Source of the DNA: Stagnihabitans sp038323315
Lineage (GTDB): Bacteria > Pseudomonadota > Alphaproteobacteria > Rhodobacterales > Rhodobacteraceae
DNA: 8,625 nt
NCBI GenBank assembly: GCA_038323315.1
Contig: JBBQGU010000161.1
Location: 1 to 8,625, forward strand
Reading direction: 5' to 3'
Made by a program: the position numbers and the translations under genes. Below, one piece after another: positions 1 through 6,645 of this stretch (positions within the stretch are counted from its first letter, which is position 1; every line of letters starts with the position of its first letter). The notes beneath the pieces were generated by a model that was not told the origin of the DNA, ran no database searches, and was given only the letters and a program-made list of their open reading frames with translations.

Positions 1-1
1 G

Positions 2-271
2 TATAGGTTGGCCAAAAGTGCCGATGCGATCCGCATTTCCGAGGTGATGCAGGCCGTGGAGGAGACGGTGGATGCGTTGCACACCGGGGCAGGAGCCAGC
101 GGTGGCGTATCGGGATCGCAGGCGCAGAGCCTGACGAACCGGCTGTGGGAGGGGTTGTCGGCAAATGTCTATGTATTCCTGCACCAGACGCGGCTGTCGG
201 ATGTGATCCGCAATGAGATGCAGCCGTGTCCAGCCGTGCCGGCGCTGTTTCGGGTGGTGGATGAAGAATGA
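2..271 (+). CDS. iscR: Rrf2-family regulator, IscR-like, C-terminal part (5' end outside window)
   Basis: The frame is already open at the left edge and encodes the last 89 residues of a protein whose family is usually about 150 residues, so the N-terminal winged-helix DNA-binding domain is cut off. The visible part matches the second half of IscR: a wing end reading YRLAKSADAIRISEVMQAV, then a VDAL segment, then LTNRLWEGL and a C-terminal helix. IscR proteins sense Fe-S status and repress or activate Fe-S biogenesis genes. In enterobacterial IscR the middle segment carries three Cys and one His that hold a [2Fe-2S] cluster. Here (about 74-150) there is no Cys: the third Cys position reads Ser and the His position reads Asn. 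The only visible Cys is near the C terminus (codon 227-229). A similar cysteine-poor IscR has been described in Rhodobacter sphaeroides. Its position ahead of the suf genes, with the next gene starting at or just after its stop, supports autoregulation of the operon. Confidence 0.88.
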   Translation, partial: YRLAKSADAIRISEVMQAVEETVDALHTGAGASGGVSGSQAQSLTNRLWEGLSANVYVFLHQTRLSDVIRNEMQPCPAVPALFRVVDEE

Positions 272-293
272 GTATTTGGGCGAGTATGAAGTT

Positions 294-1337
294 GTGAAGC
301 GGGTCTATCTGGATTGGAATGCCACGACGCCGCTAAGACCCGAAGTGCGGGCGGCGATGGTGGCGGCGATGGATGTGCAGGGCAATCCGTCATCCGTACA
401 TGCCGAGGGTCGGGCAGCCAAGGCATTGATCGAACGGGCGCGGGGGCAGGTTGCGCAAGCTTTGGGGGCGGAGGGGGCGGAGATCGTATTTACCTCGGGT
501 GCCACCGAGGCGGCGGCATTGGCCTGCGGGGGGCGGGGTCTGGCATGTGCTGCGGTCGAGCATGAGGCGGTTTCGGCGTGGTGTGAGGCTGTGTTGCCGA
601 TTGATGCGGCGGGTTTGGTGACGGTCGTGGAGGCTGGGCGGTCGGTGGTGCAGCTGGCCAATTCCGAAACAGGAGTAGTGCAGGCGTTGCCGGACGGGTT
701 GGCGGTGTCGGACCTGACACAGGCGTTTGGGAAATTGCCGATTGCGTTCAATTGGTTGGGTGTGCAGATGGGGCTGGTCTCTGCGCACAAGCTGGGTGGA
801 CCGAAGGGGGTTGGCGCGTTGGTTCTGCGGCGGGGCGTGGATTTTGAGCCGCAGTTGCGTGGCGGCGGGCAGGAAATGGGGCGGCGGGCGGGGACCGAAA
901 ACTTGCTCGGGATCGCCGGATTTGGCGCGGCGGCAGAGGCTGCGGCGCGGGATTTGGCCGATGGGGTATGGGAGCGGGTGGCCGAACTTAGAAATACTCT
1001 AAATCAGGCATTGTCGCACGCGGGATTTAACACTATTTCTGTCGGGAATAGCGGGACGCGCTTGCCCAACACGCTGTGCATGATCGCGCCGGGTTGGAAG
1101 GGTGAGACGCAGGTGATGGCCATGGATCTGGCGGGCTTTGCCATCTCGGCGGGGTCGGCTTGTTCCAGCGGCAAGGTCCGGGCCAGTCGGGTGCTGCGGG
1201 CGATGGGGTTTGACGAGGCACACGCGTCGCAGGCCATCCGGGTATCGCTGGGGCCGGCGACGACCGAGGAACAGATCTTGCGCTTTGCCGAGGTCTGGAG
1301 CCGGGACTACAGGCGCATACTTGCGCGGGCTGCATGA
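294..1337 (+). CDS. Class I (IscS/NifS-like) cysteine desulfurase, short form
   Basis: This PLP enzyme converts L-cysteine to alanine and leaves a persulfide on its catalytic Cys, supplying sulfur for cluster assembly in the cytoplasm. Numbered from the GTG at 294 (347 residues), visible landmarks are the N-terminal VYLDWNATTPLRPE, the GNPSS loop, the SGATEA phosphate-binding loop, His90 that stacks on PLP, Asp140 and Gln143 in DLTQAFGK, the PLP lysine Lys166 in SAHKLGGPKG, and catalytic Cys290 in SAGSACSSGK, a class I loop. The protein is shorter than IscS (about 400 residues) and ends soon after the final domain, so the C-terminal IscU-docking tail is absent, fitting the absence of iscU. 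The GTG at 294 follows GGGCGAG (278-284) and puts the start directly at the conserved N terminus. An in-frame ATG at 261, overlapping the iscR stop, would add 11 residues. The motif usually NNE(I/T)G reads NSETG. A second desulfurase, sufS, ends the operon. Confidence 0.9.
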   Translation: MKRVYLDWNATTPLRPEVRAAMVAAMDVQGNPSSVHAEGRAAKALIERARGQVAQALGAEGAEIVFTSGATEAAALACGGRGLACAAVEHEAVSAWCEAVLPIDAAGLVTVVEAGRSVVQLANSETGVVQALPDGLAVSDLTQAFGKLPIAFNWLGVQMGLVSAHKLGGPKGVGALVLRRGVDFEPQLRGGGQEMGRRAGTENLLGIAGFGAAAEAAARDLADGVWERVAELRNTLNQALSHAGFNTISVGNSGTRLPNTLCMIAPGWKGETQVMAMDLAGFAISAGSACSSGKVRASRVLRAMGFDEAHASQAIRVSLGPATTEEQILRFAEVWSRDYRRILARAA

Positions 1338-1362
1338 AAGTTGGGCCGTAAGGTCCTGAAAC

Positions 1363-1369
1363 GGAAGGA
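1363..1369 (+). promoter_or_regulatory. Ribosome binding site of sufB
   Basis: GGAAGGA lies 7 nt upstream of the ATG at 1377. It decides the start: an upstream in-frame TTG at 1341 would add 12 residues that do not resemble SufB, while 1377 gives the usual SufB N terminus (MDMEVKDGVDRETID). Confidence 0.75.
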
Positions 1370-1376
1370 TATAGCG

Positions 1377-2876
1377 ATGGATATGGAAGTTAAAGACGGG
1401 GTTGATCGGGAAACCATCGACACGGTGAAGGCCATGTCCGGCACCTATAAATATGGCTGGTCCAGCGATATCGAGACGGATTATGCGCCCAAGGGGCTGT
1501 CAGAGGATATCGTCCGGCTGATTTCGGAGAAGAACGGCGAGCCAGATTGGATGCTGAACTGGCGTCTGGCGGCCTATGAGCGCTGGTTGCTGATGGAGGA
1601 GCCGACCTGGGCGATGGTGAACTATCCCAAGATCGACTATCAGGACCAGTATTATTACGCGAAACCCCGCAGCATGGCTGTCAAGCCGAAAAGCCTTGAC
1701 GAGGTCGATCCGAAGCTGCTTGCGACCTACAAGAAGCTGGGGATTCCGTTGAAGGAGCAGGCGTTGCTGGCAGGCGTCGAGATGCCTGAAGGGGAGCGGC
1801 GGGTCGCTGTAGATGCGGTGTTTGATTCAGTGTCTGTCGGGACGACGTTCAAGGCAGAACTGGCCAAGGCGGGGGTGATTTTCTGTTCGATTTCCGAGGC
1901 GGTGCGCGAGCATCCTGAACTGGTGCAGAAATATCTGGGCTCGGTCGTACCGCAGTCGGACAATTACTTTGCCACGCTGAACGCGGCCGTGTTTTCGGAT
2001 GGGTCGTTTGTGTACATTCCACCGGGCACCCGCTGTCCGATGGAGTTGTCGACCTATTTCCGCATCAATGCCGAGAACACCGGGCAATTCGAGCGGACGT
2101 TGATCATTGCCGACAAGGGCAGCTATGTCAGTTACCTGGAGGGGTGCACCGCGCCCAAGCGCGACATCCCGCAACTGCATGCGGCGGTGGTGGAACTGGT
2201 GTTGCTGGAGGATGCCGAGATCAAGTATTCCACCGTGCAGAACTGGTTTCCGGGCGATGAGAACGGTAAGGGTGGCATCTATAACTTTGTCACCAAGCGG
2301 GCGGATTGCCGGGGCGACCGGTCCAAGGTGATGTGGACCCAAGTCGAGACGGGCTCTGCGATCACGTGGAAGTATCCCTCCTGCATTCTGCGTGGGGATG
2401 ACAGCCAAGGCGAGTTTTACTCGATTGCCATCGCCAACAACTATCAGCAGGCCGATACCGGCACCAAGATGATCCATCTGGGCAAGCGGACCAAATCGCG
2501 CATCGTTTCCAAGGGGATCAGTGCGGGGCGGGCGCAAAATACCTATCGCGGACTGGTGTCGATGCACCCCAGGGCGAAGGACAGCCGCAATTATACCCAG
2601 TGCGACAGCCTGCTGATCGGCGACAAATGCGGGGCGCATACCGTGCCTTACATCGAGGTCAAGAACAATTCCTCGCGGGTCGAGCATGAGGCGACGACAT
2701 CGAAGGTGGATGAGGATCAGTTGTTCTACTGCCGGTCGCGCGGCATGGACGAAGAGGCGGCGGTCGCGTTGGTGGTCAACGGGTTCTGCCGCGAAGTGTT
2801 GCAGGCCCTGCCGATGGAATTTGCCATGGAGGCGCAAAGTCTTGTGGCCATCTCGCTCGAAGGCTCGGTTGGCTGA
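1377..2876 (+). CDS. sufB: Fe-S cluster assembly scaffold protein SufB
   Basis: SufB is a core subunit of the SufBC2D complex, on which new Fe-S clusters are assembled in the cytoplasm with persulfide sulfur and electrons. The 499-residue product has the family length and runs from the N-terminal helical region (YKYGWSSDIETDYAPKGLSEDIVRLISEK is family-typical, given here by its ends and key words) through the right-handed beta-helix to the C-terminal helices. The sulfur-entry cysteine is Cys257 in YLEGCTAPKRD (counterpart of E. coli Cys254), and the tunnel residues in STVQNWFPGD are kept. Cys409 in TQCDSLLIG and Glu438 in VEHEATTS match E. coli Cys405 and Glu434, the cluster-site residues at the SufB-SufD interface. 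The C-terminal EDQLFYCRSRG motif is the SufC-binding end. It follows the desulfurase by 39 nt with a good ribosome binding site, and is followed by a 93-nt gap, the longest in the operon. Nothing is missing or disrupted. Confidence 0.98.
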   Translation: MDMEVKDGVDRETIDTVKAMSGTYKYGWSSDIETDYAPKGLSEDIVRLISEKNGEPDWMLNWRLAAYERWLLMEEPTWAMVNYPKIDYQDQYYYAKPRSMAVKPKSLDEVDPKLLATYKKLGIPLKEQALLAGVEMPEGERRVAVDAVFDSVSVGTTFKAELAKAGVIFCSISEAVREHPELVQKYLGSVVPQSDNYFATLNAAVFSDGSFVYIPPGTRCPMELSTYFRINAENTGQFERTLIIADKGSYVSYLEGCTAPKRDIPQLHAAVVELVLLEDAEIKYSTVQNWFPGDENGKGGIYNFVTKRADCRGDRSKVMWTQVETGSAITWKYPSCILRGDDSQGEFYSIAIANNYQQADTGTKMIHLGKRTKSRIVSKGISAGRAQNTYRGLVSMHPRAKDSRNYTQCDSLLIGDKCGAHTVPYIEVKNNSSRVEHEATTSKVDEDQLFYCRSRGMDEEAAVALVVNGFCREVLQALPMEFAMEAQSLVAISLEGSVG

Positions 2877-2969
2877 GGTTCAAGCGCGAAATGGCACCAA
2901 ATCTTCCTAAATTTGGCCATTGTTCCGGGGCTTCCTGCGGGAAGGGCTGGAATACGGGGGCCATGAACC
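2877..2969 (+). other. Gap after sufB with two small inverted repeats
   Basis: This is the longest non-coding stretch in the operon. The first repeat is an imperfect stem, ATGG-CA-CCAAAT (2891-2902) against ATTTGGCCAT (2911-2920), with an 8-nt loop and a CA bulge. The second is CTTCC (2931-2935) against GGAAG (2940-2944) around a TGCG tetraloop. Neither is followed by a T tract, so an intrinsic terminator is not supported. They could affect mRNA processing or stability between sufB and the downstream genes, or be chance. I see no convincing promoter here. Confidence 0.35.
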
Positions 2970-3512
2970 ATGACTGCGATATCGCCGAACCATTCGGATT
3001 TTCTGGCACGCGCGGCGCGGGTCGAAAAGAACAAGGCAGGCGCGCGGCAATTGCTGTGGGTCGGCATGGACGAAGTCTACTCGATGCCGAGGCGCGAACG
3101 CAAAGCAAGCGTCACGGGGTTTCGCGCCGTGGTACAGAACGCCGTGTATCCGGTATCCATAATAGCAGCGGTGGTTTTGGGGGCGATATCGCATGGCATT
3201 GGGCAGGTCGCGCGCTATCACGTCCAGGGGTTGCCGGACCAGAAGTCCAACCCGGATATCGAAACCCTGGTGCAGGTCATTCTGGGCATCGTGATCGCGA
3301 TGGCGCTTGGCTATGTATTCCGGCTGCATTCGCGGAGTTTCACCACGCTGAAATCGACGGGCGTGGTGATTGGCGTCCTGTTCATGCACAACGCGGTGCA
3401 CCTGTATCCTCAGGGGTTTGCGCTGATGACGTCGCCCATGTGGGTCAATCAGGTGGTCAGCCAGACAGAGCCGCATTCGATGCTGTGGCGCGGGATCAGT
3501 TTCGTCTTCTGA
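2970..3512 (+). CDS. Unrecognised three-helix membrane protein in the suf operon
   Basis: I do not recognise this 180-residue protein. It has a charged N-terminal cytoplasmic-looking stretch (residues 1-55, rich in Arg/Lys, including WVGMDEVYSMPRRER), then three predicted membrane segments at about 57-77, 97-117 and 127-147. A polar loop of about 20 residues lies between the first two and a tail of about 30 residues follows the third. There is no signal peptide. Histidines sit at or near membrane edges (His75, His84, His120, His140, His144; the last two form HNAVH in the third segment), which could bind metal or heme, but that is a guess. The ATG at 2970 is chosen because it opens the long frame after the sufB gap; a GGGGG run lies 10-14 nt upstream and is only a weak ribosome binding site. 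Codon use resembles its neighbours. It is 15 nt ahead of the methyltransferase-like gene and reads as part of the operon. Confidence 0.8.
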   Translation: MTAISPNHSDFLARAARVEKNKAGARQLLWVGMDEVYSMPRRERKASVTGFRAVVQNAVYPVSIIAAVVLGAISHGIGQVARYHVQGLPDQKSNPDIETLVQVILGIVIAMALGYVFRLHSRSFTTLKSTGVVIGVLFMHNAVHLYPQGFALMTSPMWVNQVVSQTEPHSMLWRGISFVF

Positions 3513-3527
3513 TGCAGGGTGGCCGTC

Positions 3528-4115
3528 ATGGCCTATGATGCGCCTGTCCTGACCATGCCACCCGAGGAGACGGCTGCGTTGCAGGCGGCCTATCAAGCGG
3601 CTGAGGTTATTTTGGAATACGGTTCGGGCGGGTCGACGCTGCTGGCGGCGGATCTGCCCGGACGGCGGGTGTTTTCGGTGGAAAGCGCGGCCCCGTGGAT
3701 CGCCAGGATGGAAGCCTGGTTTCAGGCGCATCCGCCCAAGGCCGAGGTTGTGCTGCACCTTGGCAGTATCGGCAAGACCCGGGACTGGGGCTTTCCGGTC
3801 GACAACCGGCTTGTGGCGCGGTGGTCGGCCTATCCGGTGTCAGTCTGGGACCGGGTTGATTTTCAGCATCCCGATGTGGTGTTGATTGATGGACGGTTTC
3901 GGCTGGCCTGTGCCTTGACCGTGCTGTTCCGCATCACCCGGCCAGTGACGGTTCTGATCGACGACTATATCGACCGGCCCGGCTATAAAAAGATCGAGAC
4001 GCTGGTGGGCGCGCCTGTGATGGCGGGCCGGATGGCGCGGTTTCAGTTCACACCCCAAGCTCTGCCTGTCGCGCAGATGGCCTGGATCATGGCGGCTTAC
4101 GCCAGCCCCAATTGA
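3528..4115 (+). CDS. Small protein with a SAM-methyltransferase-like fold
   Basis: This 195-residue soluble protein begins with a short helical region and then EYGSGGST (residues 30-37), which matches glycine-rich motif I of class I SAM-dependent methyltransferases. It is followed by a hydrophobic strand ending in an acidic residue (VFSVES), the place of the ribose-binding motif II. Later come VVLIDGRFR and VTVLIDDYIDR, resembling the later strands of a Rossmann-type fold. No motif identifies the substrate, and catalysis is not shown; it could be a degenerate methyltransferase-fold protein. The ATG at 3528 is preferred because AGGGTGG (3516-3522) lies just upstream; an in-frame GTG at 3519 would add three residues. 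It follows the membrane protein by 15 nt and its stop overlaps the region of the sufC ribosome binding site, so it is probably translated with sufC. Its role in Fe-S assembly is unknown. Confidence 0.78.
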   Translation: MAYDAPVLTMPPEETAALQAAYQAAEVILEYGSGGSTLLAADLPGRRVFSVESAAPWIARMEAWFQAHPPKAEVVLHLGSIGKTRDWGFPVDNRLVARWSAYPVSVWDRVDFQHPDVVLIDGRFRLACALTVLFRITRPVTVLIDDYIDRPGYKKIETLVGAPVMAGRMARFQFTPQALPVAQMAWIMAAYASPN

Positions 4116-4127
4116 AGGAATATCGAA

Positions 4128-4883
4128 ATGCTGACGATCAAGAACCTGCACGTGCGGCTGCAAGAGGAAGACAAGCAGATCCTGCGTGGCGTTGACCTGC
4201 ATGTCGGCGCCGGTGAGGTGCATGCCATCATGGGGCCGAACGGGTCGGGCAAATCAACACTGTCTTATGTGCTGGCGGGACGTGAGGGTTATGCGGTGAC
4301 TGAGGGATCGGCCAATCTGGAAGGTCAGGATTTGCTGGCGATGGAGCCAGAGACGCGGGCGGCGGCGGGGTTGTTTCTGGCGTTTCAGTATCCGGTCGAG
4401 ATTCCGGGCGTAGGGAACATGACTTTTCTGCGGACGGCGTTGAATGCGCAGCGCAAATCGCGCGGCGAGGCGGAACTGTCGGCCGGGGATTTCCTGAAAC
4501 TGGTGCGCGAAAAGGCGAAAAGCCTGAAGATTGATGCCGATATGCTGAAGCGGCCGGTCAATGTCGGCTTTTCGGGCGGCGAGAAAAAGCGCAACGAAAT
4601 CCTGCAGATGGCGATGCTGGAGCCGCGGATGTGCATCCTTGATGAGACGGATTCCGGCTTGGATGTCGATGCGATGAAGTTGGTCGCCGAGGGGGTGAAT
4701 GCCTTGCGGGGTGCGGGACGATCGTTCCTGGTCATTACCCATTACCAGCGGTTGCTGGACCATATTGCGCCTGACGTCGTTCATATCATGGCGGCCGGGC
4801 GGATCATCAGGTCGGGCGGGCCGGAACTGGCGCTTGAGGTCGAGCATAACGGCTATGCCGATCTGTTGGCCGAGGTTCAGTGA
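4128..4883 (+). CDS. sufC: Fe-S cluster assembly ATPase SufC
   Basis: SufC is the ABC-type ATPase of the SufBC2D complex; ATP binding makes two SufC subunits dimerise and opens the SufB-SufD interface for cluster building. It is soluble and not a transporter. The 251-residue protein has the family length. Visible motifs are Walker A GPNGSGKST with Lys42, the Q-loop segment FLAFQYPVEIPG, the ABC signature SGGEKKRNE starting at Ser149, Walker B CILDETDSGLD with Asp172 and Glu173, and the switch His205 in VITHYQRLL. The EKKRNE variant of the signature and the PVEIPGV segment are typical of SufC rather than of transporters. AAGGAA (4115-4120), 7 nt upstream of the ATG, overlaps the stop of the preceding gene. 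Its own stop overlaps the sufD start in TGATG, favouring coupled translation of these two complex partners. Confidence 0.98.
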   Translation: MLTIKNLHVRLQEEDKQILRGVDLHVGAGEVHAIMGPNGSGKSTLSYVLAGREGYAVTEGSANLEGQDLLAMEPETRAAAGLFLAFQYPVEIPGVGNMTFLRTALNAQRKSRGEAELSAGDFLKLVREKAKSLKIDADMLKRPVNVGFSGGEKKRNEILQMAMLEPRMCILDETDSGLDVDAMKLVAEGVNALRGAGRSFLVITHYQRLLDHIAPDVVHIMAAGRIIRSGGPELALEVEHNGYADLLAEVQ

Positions 4884-6148
4884 TGGCGGTGTTGCAGATC
4901 AGGCAAGATCAACTGGCGCTGCGACTGGCCGGGATGGTTGTACCCTCGGGGCTGGCGGTGGCCCGGGCGGCAGCTTTGGCGCGGTTGCAGGCGATGGGAC
5001 TGCCGGGGCGACGGGACGAGTATTGGCGCTATACCGACCCCGCGAGCCTGTCGGCAGCGGTGGCGCCGGTGGCTGCGGTGTTTCAGGATGACGAGGCGCC
5101 GGTGTTTGGCGCGGTGGACCGGGTGCAACTGGTCTTTGTCGATGGAGTGTTTGACCCGGCCGCTTCGGATGACCCCTTGATGGCGGGGGTGGAGATTTCG
5201 CCACTCGCCGAGCCTGCGGCATGGGCCGAGGTTGTGTATGGGACGCTGGAGGCTGCGGGGCAGATGCCGGTGGCACGGCCTTTGGCGGCGTTGAATACCG
5301 CTTATGCCGCGGATGGCGTATTGATCCGTGTAACGGGGCAGGCCGCGCGACCGATTTCGTTGGTTTATGTCCATAAATCAGAGACTTCTGACGTGATGCT
5401 TCACCATGTTGTCAAGTTGGAACCCGGAGCAAGCCTGACCCTGCTGGAGAGTGGCCCGGCCGCGGCGCGGTTCAATGCGGTGATGGAGGTGGATTTGGGG
5501 CCGGGGGCGGTTTTTCACCATATCCGCACTCAGGGGCGGGATCATGCGCGGCGGGCGGTGACGCATGTGTTTGCGCGCGTGGCGGCGAAGGCAGAGTTCA
5601 AGAGTTTCACGCTGACAGCCAATGGCGCGCTGACACGCAATGAAGTTGTGCTGGACATCAAGGGCGACGATGCCAAAGCCCATGTCGCCGGCGCGGCCTT
5701 GGGGGATGGCGCGTTTCATCACGACGATACCGTTTTCATCACCCATGACGCGTTGCGCTGCGAAAGCCGGCAGGTGTTCAAGAAGGTCTTGAAGAACGGC
5801 GCAGTGGGTGTGTTTCAGGGCAAGATTCTGGTCAAGTCCGGGGCGCAGAAGACCGATGGCTATCAGATCAGTCAGGCTTTGCTGTTGGATGAGGACAGCC
5901 AGTTCCTCGCCAAGCCGGAGTTGGAGATTTATGCCGATGATGTGAAATGTTCACACGGCTCGACCACCGGGGCGATTGACGAGACGGCGTTGTTCTATCT
6001 GCGTTCGCGTGGGGTTTCGATGCAACAGGCGCAGGCCCTGTTGGTGGTGGCGTTTCTGGCCGAGGCGATTGCCGAGATTGAAAACGAGGCGATTGCCGAG
6101 GATATTCGCAGCCGGTTGGAAGGCTGGCTGGCAAGGCATGACGGCTGA
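4883..6148 (+). CDS. sufD: Fe-S cluster assembly protein SufD
   Basis: SufD is the SufB paralogue that pairs with SufB in the SufBC2D scaffold and is needed for iron acquisition in E. coli. The product is 421 residues, the usual length. It has an alpha-helical N-terminal domain including GLPGRRDEYWRYTDP, a central beta-helix, and a C-terminal region with VKCSHGSTTGAIDETALFYLRSRG. His358 in CSHG matches E. coli His360, a cluster-interface residue. The ATG at 4883 overlaps the sufC stop by one base; an in-frame GTG one codon earlier (4880) is possible but less likely. The C-terminal helix contains a 16-nt exact direct repeat (6061-6076 and 6085-6100) that encodes EAIAE twice; it lies in a helix-rich region and does not break the frame. 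Its stop again overlaps the next start in TGATG. Confidence 0.97.
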   Translation: MAVLQIRQDQLALRLAGMVVPSGLAVARAAALARLQAMGLPGRRDEYWRYTDPASLSAAVAPVAAVFQDDEAPVFGAVDRVQLVFVDGVFDPAASDDPLMAGVEISPLAEPAAWAEVVYGTLEAAGQMPVARPLAALNTAYAADGVLIRVTGQAARPISLVYVHKSETSDVMLHHVVKLEPGASLTLLESGPAAARFNAVMEVDLGPGAVFHHIRTQGRDHARRAVTHVFARVAAKAEFKSFTLTANGALTRNEVVLDIKGDDAKAHVAGAALGDGAFHHDDTVFITHDALRCESRQVFKKVLKNGAVGVFQGKILVKSGAQKTDGYQISQALLLDEDSQFLAKPELEIYADDVKCSHGSTTGAIDETALFYLRSRGVSMQQAQALLVVAFLAEAIAEIENEAIAEDIRSRLEGWLARHDG

Positions 6149-6645
6149 TGTCGGTCACGTCGGATATTCTGGAAAGCTGGCGCCGGCCACGGGTCGTGGT
6201 GCGGCGGTTGTTGGGGCAGGCACGGTCGGAGCCGTTTGCGTTTTCGCTGCTGGTGACGGGATTGATCCTGTTCTACGTTTCGCTGACACCCTGGACGGCG
6301 CGGATCGCGAGCAATCAAGCCGGCGAACTGGGGACATCGTGGTTGGAACTGTTGATACCGTGGTTACTGGGATCAGCACTGGGTGTGGCAGCAACTGTAC
6401 CGCTTTGGTACCTTATCGCCGCATTGGCACGCCTTGCCGCACAGCTTATCGGTGGCAAGGGCAGCTTTTACGGCGCACGCGTGGCGCTTTTTTGGGCGTT
6501 GGTTGCGGCCTCGCCGGCCGTGCTGGCGTCGGGGATCGTGAAGGGAATGCTTGGCAGCGGCGGGGCGTCTGATGGGATCGGACTGATCGCGGCGGCAGCG
6601 TTTCTGGTCCTGTGGGTGATGATGTTGCGCGAGGCAGAGCGGTGA
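6148..6645 (+). CDS. Yip1-like membrane protein, first of two
   Basis: This 165-residue protein resembles the bacterial Yip1-type family, small polytopic membrane proteins of unknown biochemical role. A basic N-terminal stretch (residues 10-22, WRRPRVVVRRLL) precedes hydrophobic segments at about 29-49, 66-100 (long, perhaps two helices), 111-133 and 143-160. A short loop motif GGKGSF (102-107) precedes the third segment and has a counterpart, GGKGRF, in the next gene, which suggests distant paralogy. The start is set by the TGATG overlap with the sufD stop. Family assignment rests on the hydropathy pattern, the GGKG motif and the recurring position of such genes next to sufD in related bacteria as I recall it, so it is moderate. 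A role in Fe-S assembly is not established; membrane anchoring or metal handling are only possibilities. Confidence 0.75.
   Translation: MSVTSDILESWRRPRVVVRRLLGQARSEPFAFSLLVTGLILFYVSLTPWTARIASNQAGELGTSWLELLIPWLLGSALGVAATVPLWYLIAALARLAAQLIGGKGSFYGARVALFWALVAASPAVLASGIVKGMLGSGGASDGIGLIAAAAFLVLWVMMLREAER

Noticed and set aside
268..297. Short ATG frame overlapping the iscR stop in ATGA
   Set aside because: It stops after nine codons; the start of the desulfurase is in a different frame.
1827..2837. Long minus-strand open frame opposite sufB
   Set aside because: Antisense shadow of a strongly conserved gene; no family resemblance and no ribosome binding site considered convincing.
2891..3538. 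Plus-strand open frame overlapping the membrane-protein gene in another frame
   Set aside because: Gly/Arg-rich low-complexity translation; the overlapping frame at 2970-3512 has clear membrane segments and fits the operon spacing.
4128..4883. SufC as part of an ABC transporter with the neighbouring membrane proteins
   Set aside because: Its signature EKKRNE and its place beside sufB and sufD identify SufC; the membrane proteins nearby do not resemble ABC permeases.
6061..6100. 16-nt exact direct repeat near the 3' end of sufD
   Set aside because: It encodes EAIAE twice in a Glu/Ala/Ile-rich helix where such a pattern is expected; two copies without wider repetition do not suggest a mobile or regulatory element.
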